64,000 nucleotides of DNA from Deltaproteobacteria bacterium. GTDB taxonomy: Bacteria; Desulfobacterota; Desulfuromonadia; Desulfuromonadales; Geopsychrobacteraceae. Location: positions 1 through 64,000 of the forward strand of contig JAJRQI010000006.1 in the NCBI GenBank assembly GCA_024280335.1, written 5' to 3'. Both the position numbers and the translations under genes were made by a program. Below are positions 10,101-17,359 of this stretch, in pieces. The notes under the pieces are model-generated. The model was not told the DNA's origin. It did no database searches and saw nothing but the letters and a program-made list of their open reading frames with translations. The first letter of the stretch is position 1. Every line of letters starts with the position of its first letter.

Positions 10101-10585
10101 GCTACATTCTGGTCGACAGCACTCCGGGGCAGGGGACACGCTTCAGAATTTATCTGCCGTTGACGACCCGGAAACTGCTTCCACAGCAACAGATCCGGAA
10201 TGATCAGCTCCCGGGCGGCAGCGAAACCATCCTGCTGGTCGAAGATGATCCGCAAGTGCGTGAGTCGACCTGCAGTATTCTGAACGCTGTGGGTTACCAG
10301 GTGCTCGATAGTGACTGTGCTGATTCTGCCTTACAGGTTCTGGATGCCGAGGAAGCTGAGATTTCTCTGATCCTCTCCGATGTTGTCATGCCCGGCATGA
10401 AGGGCACTGAGTTCTATCAGGAAATCCGCACAAAAACTGCCGCACCGGTAATTTTTATCAGCGGCTACACCTTTGATGCTTTACGTGAGCAGGGTTTGGT
10501 CGGCGAAGATTTCATGCTGCTGAACAAGCCGATTCAGCCGATCGACCTGCTGACGAAAATTCGCGAAACATTAGATCGCGAGTAA
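7142..10585 (+). CDS. Hybrid sensor histidine kinase (Cache-HAMP-PAS-GAF-PAS-HisKA-HATPase-REC)
   Basis: The 1147-residue membrane kinase has a transmembrane helix at about residues 15-34, a periplasmic Cache-like sensor region (about 35-275), a second transmembrane helix (about 278-298) and HAMP (about 299-350). A PAS domain (about 363-480), GAF (about 490-645) and second PAS (about 650-770) follow. The phosphorylated histidine is His789 in AHDFNN. The ATPase domain shows NLATNARDAM, DTGSGM and GTGLGLA. A C-terminal receiver starts near residue 1027 with phospho-acceptor Asp1080 (LILSDVVMPG). The receiver is fused and no response regulator is adjacent, so the output partner is unknown. Both ligand and pathway are unassigned. 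It follows the GspB gene by 49 bp on the same strand and could be co-transcribed. Confidence 0.88.
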   Translation: MRTTYSLKDALTWRFIAVAVLPLLIVSFVFFDYFSRETEQRLKRENFSLAEAFASQVALELREPYLLIRQLPDFINHPAIKSADYSGLLKKLVRDNSIFQSVWMLDENQHVLASSFSRQSQENSDELLAADFSQLPFLQTIQKAKGVFWSPAFLSKTSAEISLAVAYQADSYCLFGKLNTAQLRQQLSRQIKDRTYHLALLDQQGKAVLQVPQKQGRELLNFAEVSPVKSALAKNPHTSRYSFAGRNYIGAAVKVPNMEWYVLFGQEDVALTAAIWRLRIIFLLGCLASIFFASLLARTLSIKIVRPISELIISTKSFSEGDYRHPLPYGNHREIDELSEGFRRMRLAIDEREQELWKNREYFHRLFNGITDAIFISNRLPNGKPGKFSEVNNVACRLLGYSREELLKLSPYETNQISQEAPDDFQLILDEISNSGRTLFKSHLRCKNGELIPVEIGSQLFELAGKRVYFSVARDITLREKYESSIQTLVRSTVGLTGQACLDEITCNLCQWLGADGASISLFQNDYLDVQACCFNERRIGRFCLPISDTPYVEILDGEYRFLTENVAVDYPAVNGAGLPEIDSFIGMPMLGHEGQVIGAISVFSRESIQAVPHIEELLSVIASRAATECERMHYVRELSHREEMLRTLFNSTAEAIVGIDLQGTCTFCNPASLRILGYADETELIGRRFHRLVQYFPEVNSDPEDEPCPFMATILQNQKNIAADASLAHNDGHSIPVEFWGHPMFQEGELVGGVVTFIDISRRRVLEKQLQQSQRMEAIGTLTGGIAHDFNNILTVITGYAGLLQAECKEDKKLLSKANKIAEAADRGSKLTHGLLAYSRKKNEPSTPVDLNQLVIKVQDLFGKVIGERIQKQITLSNQQLVVLADTSQLEQVLVNLATNARDAMLDGGILSMKTMPTVIDKDFCRMHGYGEPGEYAQIIVEDTGSGMSKDVQQKIFDPFYTTKDTGKGTGLGLAIAWGIVKQHKGYILVDSTPGQGTRFRIYLPLTTRKLLPQQQIRNDQLPGGSETILLVEDDPQVRESTCSILNAVGYQVLDSDCADSALQVLDAEEAEISLILSDVVMPGMKGTEFYQEIRTKTAAPVIFISGYTFDALREQGLVGEDFMLLNKPIQPIDLLTKIRETLDRE

Positions 10586-10937
10586 ACTTCAGTACCGCGG
10601 AAAATGGCCTCGCGCTGCCCATTCCCAGGGACGCATGAACCCATCCCTGGAGCTTGCTGACGCCATCCTGGCGCCAGACACCCTTGAAATGGGCACCCCG
10701 AGACCATCCGGCTGAAGAGTTACGATTGCGTAAAGACTCGCGTCAACGCCTGAAAAAGCTGGCCGGGCACTTTGCACCGTTGGATATTCTGCATTTATCT
10801 GTTGAATATTCTGCGGTGTTTCTGTTTACACCAAACCACCTTATGTTAAATCAGCAGCTTACCTCATATTCAGCGCTGGCATAGTTCCTGATATAAGCAC
10901 AGGGAATAAATTACCCTCCATCGAAAGGAACGACAAA
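10586..10937. other. Intergenic region without a convincing gene
   Basis: In these 352 bases I see no supported gene. Two small inverted repeats are visible: CCAGGGA/TCCCTGG at 10625-10650 and the palindrome CTGGCGCCAG at 10668-10677. The first 150 bases are GC-rich and may be a decayed dispersed repeat. The last 100 are AT-rich and presumably hold the promoter of the following cluster, but no clear -35/-10 pair stands out. Confidence 0.5.
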
Positions 10938-11816
10938 ATGGGCAAGAAGCAGCTGTTGATTGTATTCTCTGTTGTTGCCATCGGTCTGGTCACGGGGATC
11001 GGTCTGTTTGTAACAGACAGGGATGCGAATGCCAGTTTCGCCATGAGCGAAATGACGGTAAAAAAACTGACCTGCGGTTCCTGTGTTTCAAATATTACGA
11101 CAGCTCTTGCCGCCGTTGCCGGTGTCGAGTCGGTTGAGGTCAGCGTTACCACCGGCCGTAGTCAGGTCCTGTTCAATCCTGCAATCGTCGACGCGCAGCA
11201 AATCGCCAAAGTTGTCAGTGATGCGGGCTATCCAGCGACTGTGACCCGGCAGTTCTCCAACGAGCAATATCTGGCGATGCAGAACGAAGAAGCCAAGCTG
11301 GCAGAAATCTATGTCGCAAAAATCGGTCAACGTCTTCTCGCTCGTGATGAATTTGATCAGTTGGTGACCCAGAGGTTGATTGCCGGAGGCTTGCAGAATC
11401 GACCGGAGATGAAACAACAGATCGTCAAACAAACCTGGCAAAGCCTCAAACAGAGGATTCTGTTGATCGGGGCTGCTGAGACAAATCGGGTGGTTGTTCA
11501 GGATGGCGAAGTCGAACTGAAAATCAAGCAGATGCAGCAACAGATGCCGAACTTCGACAACTACGTTAAAGCAAAATATGTTTCTTCAGACGATTTCTTT
11601 CGTCAAATCAAGGAAGACATGATTATCAACAAGAACATTCAGGAGAATGTTCTGGCCGGGATTTCTAATCCCAATCAACGCCAAACCCGTTTCAACCAAT
11701 GGTTTCAGGATCTGATCGGCAACTCTCCGGTGATAATTTATGATGCCGCTCTGAAGCAGGCGACTCGCTCTACCGGTGGCTGCGGGAGCGGCTCCGGTGG
11801 TGGTTGTTGTGGTTGA
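10938..11816 (+). CDS. Membrane-anchored heavy-metal-associated (HMA) domain protein with Cys-rich tail
   Basis: The 292-residue protein has an N-terminal signal anchor (about residues 5-27), then an HMA fold (about 38-103) with the metal-binding motif TCGSC (Cys46, Cys49). A helical Gln-rich region (about 105-270) resembles the N-terminal part of SurA/PpiC chaperones. A short tail, GGCGSGSGGGCCG, carries three cysteines. The protein is probably periplasmic and binds copper or another soft metal or thiol. It has a good ribosome site (AAAGGAACGACAAA). It is the first gene of a same-strand cluster with a DUF2318 protein, an ABC transporter and two zinc-ribbon proteins, suggesting a shared metal or redox function. 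The exact substrate is unknown. Confidence 0.7.
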   Translation: MGKKQLLIVFSVVAIGLVTGIGLFVTDRDANASFAMSEMTVKKLTCGSCVSNITTALAAVAGVESVEVSVTTGRSQVLFNPAIVDAQQIAKVVSDAGYPATVTRQFSNEQYLAMQNEEAKLAEIYVAKIGQRLLARDEFDQLVTQRLIAGGLQNRPEMKQQIVKQTWQSLKQRILLIGAAETNRVVVQDGEVELKIKQMQQQMPNFDNYVKAKYVSSDDFFRQIKEDMIINKNIQENVLAGISNPNQRQTRFNQWFQDLIGNSPVIIYDAALKQATRSTGGCGSGSGGGCCG

Positions 11817-11856
11817 GGCAGATAACTGGTCAGTAATCAAATAAAGGAGTCCGACA

Positions 11857-12375
11857 ATGAGCAATGAACGACAGGAAAAGAAAAAACAATTCACCGAAGT
11901 AGAAAAAAAGGGTGGTTTCGGCAAGATCGCCGTAATTTTACTGGCGCTGGTTGTCGTAGCTGGAGTTGCCGGGTTTACCCTGCTCGGGCAGGGATCGCCC
12001 GATGGCTATGCGTCGGCAAAAAGCGTCGGTGATGAGGTGCGGGTCAACTTGGCTGACGTCAGCGATGGTCAAGCCCACTATTTTACTTTTGATTCCGCGC
12101 AAGGCGAGATCAAGTTCTTTGTTGTGAAGAGTATTGATGGAATCGTCCGCGCGGCCTTTGACGCCTGTGACGTCTGCTACAAATCCAAAAAAGGTTACCG
12201 GCAGGAAGGGGATAACATGGTTTGCAATAACTGCAACCAGAAATTCCGTACCGACCGGGTAAACGAAGTCAAAGGCGGCTGCAACCCGGCGCCGCTCAGT
12301 CGCCGCATTGAAGGTACGCAGGTGGTTATCTCCGGTCAGGACATTCTCAAAGGCGCCTGGTATTTCGGCGGTTAA
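11857..12375 (+). CDS. DUF2318 membrane-anchored Cys-rich protein (FtrD-like)
   Basis: The 172-residue protein has a charged N-terminus, one transmembrane segment (about residues 24-44) and a periplasmic DUF2318 domain (about 50-172). The domain carries the cysteine motifs CDVC, CNNC and GGCNP, which could ligate a metal or Fe-S centre. DUF2318 proteins accompany FTR1/P19-type iron uptake in other bacteria, for example the Campylobacter p19 region, which also has MacB-like permeases and an ATPase (established knowledge of that locus). No FTR1 permease is present here. An AAAGGAG ribosome site precedes the ATG. It lies 40 bp after the HMA gene and 25 bp before the ABC permease. Confidence 0.75.
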   Translation: MSNERQEKKKQFTEVEKKGGFGKIAVILLALVVVAGVAGFTLLGQGSPDGYASAKSVGDEVRVNLADVSDGQAHYFTFDSAQGEIKFFVVKSIDGIVRAAFDACDVCYKSKKGYRQEGDNMVCNNCNQKFRTDRVNEVKGGCNPAPLSRRIEGTQVVISGQDILKGAWYFGG

Positions 12376-12400
12376 TAACCCTTTTTTTAAGTGAGCAGCC

Positions 12401-13558
12401 ATGAAACTTGAAACGATCGCCTTCAATAATCTTCGCCGCCGGAAAAGCCGCATGGCCTTTTTGGTGGTCGGCTTGTTGATCGGTGTGGCAACCGTTGTCA
12501 CTCTGGTTTCCCTGTCGAATGCCTTGACGGCCGACATTCAGCATAAAATGGAAAACTTCGGCGCCAATATTCTGCTTACGCCGCGTAGCGACACGCTGTC
12601 GCTGAGCTACGGTGGCATCACCCTCGGCGGGGTGTCGATCGATTCCAGAGAGATCGTTCAGGCCGACCTGGTGAAAATCCACACGATCAAAAACAGTCGT
12701 AATATTTCGGCTGTTGCGCCGAAAGTTTTGGGCGCGGTGACTGTCGACAATGAGCGAGTGATGTTGATGGGGGTCGAACTGGATAAAGAGTTTCATTTAA
12801 AGAAATGGTGGACCATCAACGGCGAACCGGCCAAAACCGATCATCAACTGGTTGTCGGTAATACCGCAGCGGCCAAGCTGAACCTGAAAATCGGCTCTAA
12901 ACTGACAATTTCAGGTGAGCTGTTTGAGGTGACTGGTATTCTTGATAAAACCGGATCACAGGATGATCAACTGCTGATCGGCTCACTGCCGACCGCGCAA
13001 CGATTGCTGAACAAGCCTGGCACAGTCTCCCTGGTAGAAGTGGCAGCGCTCTGTTCTGACTGCCCGGTAAGCGATATGGTTAATCAGATTGCCGAAGTTC
13101 TGCCGAATGTAGAGGTTCGCGCCATTCAACAGGTAGTTAAAACCCGCATGCACGCACTCGACCAGTTTCGCACCTTTTCGCTGGCAATTGCTGCGATCGT
13201 GCTGCTGATCGGGGCGCTGGTGGTCTTTGTTACCATGATGGGTTCAGTCAACGAAAGAACCCGCGAAATCGGTATCTTTCGCGCACTCGGTTTTCGTCGC
13301 GGCCATGTGGTCCGGCTGATTCTGATGGAATCTGCTGCGGTCAGTCTGCTCGCCGGGTTGCTCGGTTATCTGGTCGGGATGTTGGCCACTCAGGCAGTTT
13401 TGCCCTTCATGGCAGAACATCAGGTGGCCCTGCATTGGAGTCCTGTGCTGGCGGGACTGGCGATGCTGCTGGCCCTGCTGGTCGGCTGTGCCGCCTCCTT
13501 TTATCCGGCACTGCATGCCAGCCGCCTCGATCCGACCGAAGCTCTCAGGGCTCTTTAG
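12401..13558 (+). CDS. ABC transporter permease, MacB/FtsX family
   Basis: The 385-residue protein has one N-terminal transmembrane helix (about residues 20-40), a large periplasmic MacB_PCD-like domain (about 45-230) and three C-terminal helices (about 260-285, 310-345, 350-370) around the FtsX signature (NERTREIGIFRALGFRRGHV region). Such permeases form mechanotransmission-type complexes with a LolD/MacB ATPase, encoded 15 bp downstream here. The cluster has a single permease, so a homodimer is likely. The neighbours (HMA, DUF2318, zinc ribbons) point to metal or thiol handling rather than lipoprotein sorting. The equivalent Campylobacter locus has two permeases. Confidence 0.83.
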   Translation: MKLETIAFNNLRRRKSRMAFLVVGLLIGVATVVTLVSLSNALTADIQHKMENFGANILLTPRSDTLSLSYGGITLGGVSIDSREIVQADLVKIHTIKNSRNISAVAPKVLGAVTVDNERVMLMGVELDKEFHLKKWWTINGEPAKTDHQLVVGNTAAAKLNLKIGSKLTISGELFEVTGILDKTGSQDDQLLIGSLPTAQRLLNKPGTVSLVEVAALCSDCPVSDMVNQIAEVLPNVEVRAIQQVVKTRMHALDQFRTFSLAIAAIVLLIGALVVFVTMMGSVNERTREIGIFRALGFRRGHVVRLILMESAAVSLLAGLLGYLVGMLATQAVLPFMAEHQVALHWSPVLAGLAMLLALLVGCAASFYPALHASRLDPTEALRAL

Positions 13559-13573
13559 CCGACAGGAATAGAT

Positions 13574-14281
13574 ATGTCATTTATCGAAATCGAGAATTTG
13601 GGTAAAACCTTTTGCAGTGATGCCGACACGGTTGTTGCTCTCGGGCAGATTGATCTGAAGATTGAGGATGGTTCTTTTCTCGGTGTGATGGGACCGTCCG
13701 GTTCAGGAAAGAGTACTTTTCTGTCGATTATGGGCGGCCTTTGCCATCCATCTGAAGGGAAAATTCTTGTCGAAGAAATCGACCTCTATCGTCTGAGCAG
13801 CGAAAAGAGAGCCGATTTCAGACGGGAATATCTGGGTTTCGTTTTCCAGTCCTTCAACCTGATCCCGTACCTGACGGCACAGGAGAATGTCATGCTGCCG
13901 CTGGCAGTGAAAAAAATCCCCGTAAAGCAGAAAAAAGCGTTGGCCAACCAGGTGCTGGAGCGGGTCGGCTTGTCGCACCGTCTGACCCACCTGCCGAATC
14001 AACTCTCCGGCGGCGAACAGGAGCGGGTTGCTATCGCCCGGGCTTTGGTCAATTCACCTCCGCTGATCCTTGCCGATGAGCCGACCGGGAGCCTGGACAC
14101 CGCGACCAGTCAAGAAATCATGGGCCTTTTTCAGGAGCTGAACGAGGAGGGTCAAACCATCATTATGGTCACCCATAACGATGAAAACAGGCCTTATTTT
14201 GATCGAACCGTTATTTTGCGGGATGGTAATATTGCAGAAGACAGTAATCGGAGACCGAAGGTTGTTGCTCAGGCAGGCTAG
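13574..14281 (+). CDS. ABC transporter ATPase, LolD/MacB type
   Basis: The 235-residue nucleotide-binding subunit shows Walker [10 protein letters not shown] (about residues 40-48), Q-loop FVFQSFNL, a signature [15 protein letters not shown], Walker [13 protein letters not shown] and the switch His in MVTHND. The signature glutamate (GGE in place of GGQ) is a small variation from the usual LSGGQ. It partners the upstream MacB/FtsX-type permease. The next gene starts 2 bp after its stop, so the whole cluster appears to be one transcript. Confidence 0.88.
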   Translation: MSFIEIENLGKTFCSDADTVVALGQIDLKIEDGSFLGVMGPSGSGKSTFLSIMGGLCHPSEGKILVEEIDLYRLSSEKRADFRREYLGFVFQSFNLIPYLTAQENVMLPLAVKKIPVKQKKALANQVLERVGLSHRLTHLPNQLSGGEQERVAIARALVNSPPLILADEPTGSLDTATSQEIMGLFQELNEEGQTIIMVTHNDENRPYFDRTVILRDGNIAEDSNRRPKVVAQAG

Positions 14282-14283
14282 CC

Positions 14284-14541
14284 ATGATTCTATTATTGCT
14301 GCTGACATTGGCATTATTGCTCTGGATGATCCAACGAGAGCTTGACTCTACGGCGCGTGAAGTGCCGATGCCGGAAGATCAGTGTGCCAATTGTCATGCC
14401 CCGATCGACATCGATTGGATGGTCTGCCCCCATTGTCAGCAACGTCTGCGTGAATCATGCCCCTGTTGCCACAAAGGGAAGAAGATCAGCCATCCCCATT
14501 GCCCGTTTTGCGGTAACACCGGGAAGGAGAGGGCGGCATGA
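14284..14541 (+). CDS. Membrane-anchored double zinc-ribbon protein
   Basis: The 85-residue protein starts with a hydrophobic helix (about residues 1-17). Four Cys pairs follow (CANCH, CPHC, CPCCH, CPFC) that form two zinc ribbons. It has no catalytic motif. It starts 2 bp after the ABC ATPase and overlaps the next gene by 4 bp. By position it belongs to the metal/redox ABC cluster and probably binds zinc or acts as an adaptor. It is not assigned to a named family. Confidence 0.65.
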   Translation: MILLLLLTLALLLWMIQRELDSTAREVPMPEDQCANCHAPIDIDWMVCPHCQQRLRESCPCCHKGKKISHPHCPFCGNTGKERAA

Positions 14542-14846
14542 ACAATAGGATAAACTCCAGAAACCTTCCGGTCGGGCTGCTGATCACTGGTCTGTTGCTG
14601 GTGATTATTGGCTATAATTACTGGTCTTTTCAGGGGGGACGCTGCACCGTAGCATCATTGCTGACTCTAAGCGCGCCGGCAATCCTGCTTATCCTGTTGA
14701 ATGCAGTCGCTTGCGGGGTGTTGTTGTGGAGCAAGGACCGCAACCGTCGTCAGCAGCAGAATCGTTATTGTGGCTGCGGCGCAGAACTACGCGGCACCTG
14801 GAGCTTTTGTCCAAGCTGTGGAAACGCACGGGATACTACTGCTTAA
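14538..14846 (+). CDS. Two-helix membrane protein with C-terminal zinc ribbon
   Basis: The 102-residue protein has two transmembrane helices (about residues 12-30 and 42-66) and then a cytoplasmic zinc ribbon (CGCGAELRGTWSFCPSCG). The ATG overlaps the previous stop by 4 bp. It ends the cluster, and its TAA stop overlaps the TAA stop of convergent bioD within a shared TTAA at 14843-14846, so there is no room for an intergenic terminator. Its function is unknown. Confidence 0.62.
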   Translation: MNNRINSRNLPVGLLITGLLLVIIGYNYWSFQGGRCTVASLLTLSAPAILLILLNAVACGVLLWSKDRNRRQQQNRYCGCGAELRGTWSFCPSCGNARDTTA

Positions 14847-15562
14847 GGGAGATACCCTTGCAACAGCGGCAAGGTCGGCAGCTTCTTCAGCTGTTCAGCC
14901 AACCTGACAACTTTTTCCTGCTCAGTCCCCCCGACAGAATCTAGAATGCCCAACAGCTCAGCGGTTGTCAGCGATGCCAGACTGTGAGCAACGGTCTCTT
15001 CTGCGGCAGTTTTAATCGGCGGCATGTTGTTGATCAGGTACCCGGCGACCTCCAGGTCCATCGCTTTGGCGAAAAACAGGCTCAGCAGGCTGTGGTTGAT
15101 GGTTCCCAGATTCGGCCGGCAAACCAGCAGCAGCGGCAGCGATACTGCCCGAGCAAAATCAGCCATCAACAAGCCACCCGCCAGCGGAACCATCAAGCCG
15201 CCCGCTCCCTCGATGATCGTGAAATCGTGACGGTCGATCGTCAGTCGGGCCTGTTCCACGAGGTTGCTGTAATCGATTCGAACCTGCTCTCGCGAAGCGG
15301 CCACCGCCGGTGCCAGCGGGTCACGGAAGCGATAGGGGCAGATCTGCTCGTCGGTCTGCTTTGAACCGGCCGCCCATTTCAAGAGTGCGGCATCCGGCCC
15401 AAGGGAACCAGCATCGGCAACTCCGGTTTCCGCTGGTTTAAACACCCCGACATGAATGCCGCGCTCCTTCAACATCTTTGCCAGAGCTGCCGCAACCAGC
15501 GATTTGCCGACACCGGTATCGGTGCCGGTGATGAAAAGTCCTCTATTTCTGGTTGCAGACAT
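14843..15562 (-). CDS. bioD: Dethiobiotin synthetase
   Basis: The 239-residue protein has the BioD P-loop GTDTGVGKS at about residues 12-20, the substrate-binding KPAETG, and the EGAGGLMVPL motif. It forms dethiobiotin from 7,8-diaminopelargonate, CO2 and ATP in biotin synthesis. Its start overlaps the end of bioB by 20 bp, so the two are translationally coupled. bioA and bioF are not in the window. Confidence 0.95.
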   Translation of the reverse strand: MSATRNRGLFITGTDTGVGKSLVAAALAKMLKERGIHVGVFKPAETGVADAGSLGPDAALLKWAAGSKQTDEQICPYRFRDPLAPAVAASREQVRIDYSNLVEQARLTIDRHDFTIIEGAGGLMVPLAGGLLMADFARAVSLPLLLVCRPNLGTINHSLLSLFFAKAMDLEVAGYLINNMPPIKTAAEETVAHSLASLTTAELLGILDSVGGTEQEKVVRLAEQLKKLPTLPLLQGYLP

Positions 15563-16535
15563 TGATCGTTACCTCGGCATCATCGATCATCTGCAGGTCG
15601 ATATCACGATTTCGACCGGTCGTTGTCAGATAGTTGCCGACCATGGTGCCGCTGGCTCCAGCCATAAAAATGGCGGACTGGAATTCGCGCAGGTTTTTTT
15701 CGCGCCCGCCGCAGACGGTAATCCGTTTCTTCGGCAGCAGGTAACGATAGAGGCAGATAATGCGCAGACAATCCATCGGGGTCAGCAGGTGAGCATCCTG
15801 CAACGGAGTGCCCGCAACCGGATTCAGAAAATTCAACGGCACCGAATCGACATCCAGATCACGTAAGGTCAGGCCCATTTCGATCCGTTGCTCTAACGAT
15901 TCACCCAGCCCGAAAATACCGCCGCAGCAGACGCTCATGCCGGCCGTTTTTGCCTGGCGAACAGTAGCGACATCCTCTTCATAATCATGCGTGGTGCATA
16001 TTTGCGGAAAGAAGGAACGGGCCGTCTCCAGGTTATGATGATAGGTAACGCAACCGGCATTTTTTAACGCCAGTGCGCTGTCGCTATCCAGAATCCCAAG
16101 CGATGCCGAAGGTTCAATGGAGGTCTCTGCGCTGATGGCGCGAATCGCCGTAAGGATTCTGTCGAATTCTTCACCCGGTTCGATCCGGGTTCCGCTGGTG
16201 ACAATTCCATAACAGTGGTTACCTTCTGCTTCAGCGGTGTGCGCGCCCTGAACGATTTCATCAACAGATTTGAGCGGGTAGACCGGTGCGTCGGTCTGGT
16301 GATGCGCCGATTGTGCACAGAAACTGCAGTTTTCAGAACAGCGGCCCGATTTGGCATTGATAATTGAACAGAGATCAATCCGATTGCTCAGGGTGGCTTC
16401 TTTAATCTGCTGCGCACCGGCCATAAGAAAGGTCAATTCTGCACCGCTGGAGGACAGTATCCGCAGGGCTTCCTCCGGCGTAAGACAGTTTCCTGCAAGT
16501 GCTTTTTCTATGAACGTATAAACATAAGTACTCAT
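15543..16535 (-). CDS. bioB: Biotin synthase
   Basis: The 330-residue radical SAM enzyme has the cluster motif CSENCSFC (C-x3-C-x2-C) near residue 60, the conserved VTSGTR and the YNHN-like YHHNLETA segment. It inserts sulphur into dethiobiotin using a [4Fe-4S] and an auxiliary Fe-S cluster. An AAGGAG site lies 9 bp before the ATG. It is the first gene of bioB-bioD, and its promoter overlaps a BirA-like operator, so repression by biotin-loaded BirA is likely. Confidence 0.96.
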   Translation of the reverse strand: MSTYVYTFIEKALAGNCLTPEEALRILSSSGAELTFLMAGAQQIKEATLSNRIDLCSIINAKSGRCSENCSFCAQSAHHQTDAPVYPLKSVDEIVQGAHTAEAEGNHCYGIVTSGTRIEPGEEFDRILTAIRAISAETSIEPSASLGILDSDSALALKNAGCVTYHHNLETARSFFPQICTTHDYEEDVATVRQAKTAGMSVCCGGIFGLGESLEQRIEMGLTLRDLDVDSVPLNFLNPVAGTPLQDAHLLTPMDCLRIICLYRYLLPKKRITVCGGREKNLREFQSAIFMAGASGTMVGNYLTTTGRNRDIDLQMIDDAEVTINVCNQK

Positions 16536-16563
16536 TTGACGACTCCTTTTTTTGAATTTCGGC

Positions 16564-16616
16564 AGAGTAAACTTTCCTCAAGATCCTGTCAACCCTCGAC
16601 AATATTTCGGTTTACA
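16564..16616 (-). promoter_or_regulatory. bioB promoter with BirA-like operator
   Basis: On the minus strand TGTAAACC-N14-GGTTGACA (16616-16587) forms an inverted repeat with 7 of 8 symmetric positions, matching the BirA box family (TTGTAAACC-N14/15-GGTTTACAA). The right half contains the -35 TTGACA, and 17 bp further lies the -10 TACTCT (16569-16564). Repressor binding would block the -35 element. The assignment combines the visible sequence with known BirA sites. Confidence 0.72.
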
Positions 16617-16680
16617 TGCAGGAGGAGCCCCTTTTACCTGATTTGGACTACCATTTAGTGCAGGCGTATCTCATATAAGA

Positions 16681-16716
16681 TTGACAGCTCTTTTTTTTGA
16701 TGATAGAACATCATTT
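16681..16716 (+). promoter_or_regulatory. Promoter and small palindrome before XRE-cupin gene 1
   Basis: A perfect -35 TTGACA (16681-16686) is followed 17 bp later by TAGAAC as a weak -10. The inverted repeat ATGAT-N5-ATCAT overlaps the -10 region and may be an autoregulatory site of the following HTH protein. The regulatory role is inferred. Confidence 0.5.
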
Positions 16717-16740
16717 TAAAATTCTATGGAGCGATATGAA

Positions 16741-17301
16741 ATGGTTAAAAAACTTATCGGTATAAAGCTGAAGTCTTCACGCCTTAAAAGAGACAAAACG
16801 ATCCAGGAGCTTGCGGTATTATCGCGGGTTTCTTCTAATATGATTTCCAGAATTGAACGGGGTCTGACAACTCCGTCCGTAGAAATTCTGATGAAACTGG
16901 CTGATGCGCTCGGCTTGAGTCTGAGTTATTTTGTCGAAGAAGCAGAAAAGGGGAGTACGGTTGTTTTTACTCCGTCAGGGCAAGGTGAACCGATCTTCTT
17001 TTTTGAAGACAAGCATCAGATTGCCAGCCTCACGCAGGGGTTGCGGGATCCCGGTTTCTCTGTCTTTGTAGATACCCTTGAGCCGTATTGCGATAGCGGT
17101 GAAGGCGGCATGGTGCACACCGGTGAAGAGTTCGCAATGGTGCTGGAAGGCAGCCTTGATTTTTTGATTGAGGGCGAAACGTTCCGCCTGGAAAAGGGCG
17201 ACTCGATCGGTTTCAAAGCAACGCTGCCGCACAGTTGGAGAAACACCAGTACTCAGCAAACAAAAATCCTCTGGATTGTCTCGCCGCCGCCAAATGTTTG
17301 A
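16741..17301 (+). CDS. XRE-family transcriptional regulator with cupin domain (copy 1)
   Basis: The 186-residue protein has an N-terminal XRE helix-turn-helix (about residues 8-62, SSNMISRIERGLTTPSVEIL) and a C-terminal cupin_2 sensor (about 110-185, HTGEEFAMVLEGSLDF, PHSWRN). The ATG at 16741 is preferred over an upstream in-frame ATG (16726) because GGAG is correctly spaced and the N-terminus then aligns with the paralogue. This class (PuuR/SinR-like with cupin) senses small metabolites. A close paralogue follows 58 bp downstream, and together they precede an HU/IHF gene. The ligand and targets are unknown. Confidence 0.85.
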   Translation: MVKKLIGIKLKSSRLKRDKTIQELAVLSRVSSNMISRIERGLTTPSVEILMKLADALGLSLSYFVEEAEKGSTVVFTPSGQGEPIFFFEDKHQIASLTQGLRDPGFSVFVDTLEPYCDSGEGGMVHTGEEFAMVLEGSLDFLIEGETFRLEKGDSIGFKATLPHSWRNTSTQQTKILWIVSPPPNV

Positions 17302-17359
17302 TGACCAGCCATCGTTTAATTTGATGCCTTTCTTAGATCAAATCTGGGAGTTGTAAGTT

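Noticed and set aside
16536-16740. Possible riboswitch before bioB or the XRE gene
   Set aside because: No known riboswitch core (including cyclic-di-GMP GEMM) is recognisable; the conserved feature is a protein operator.
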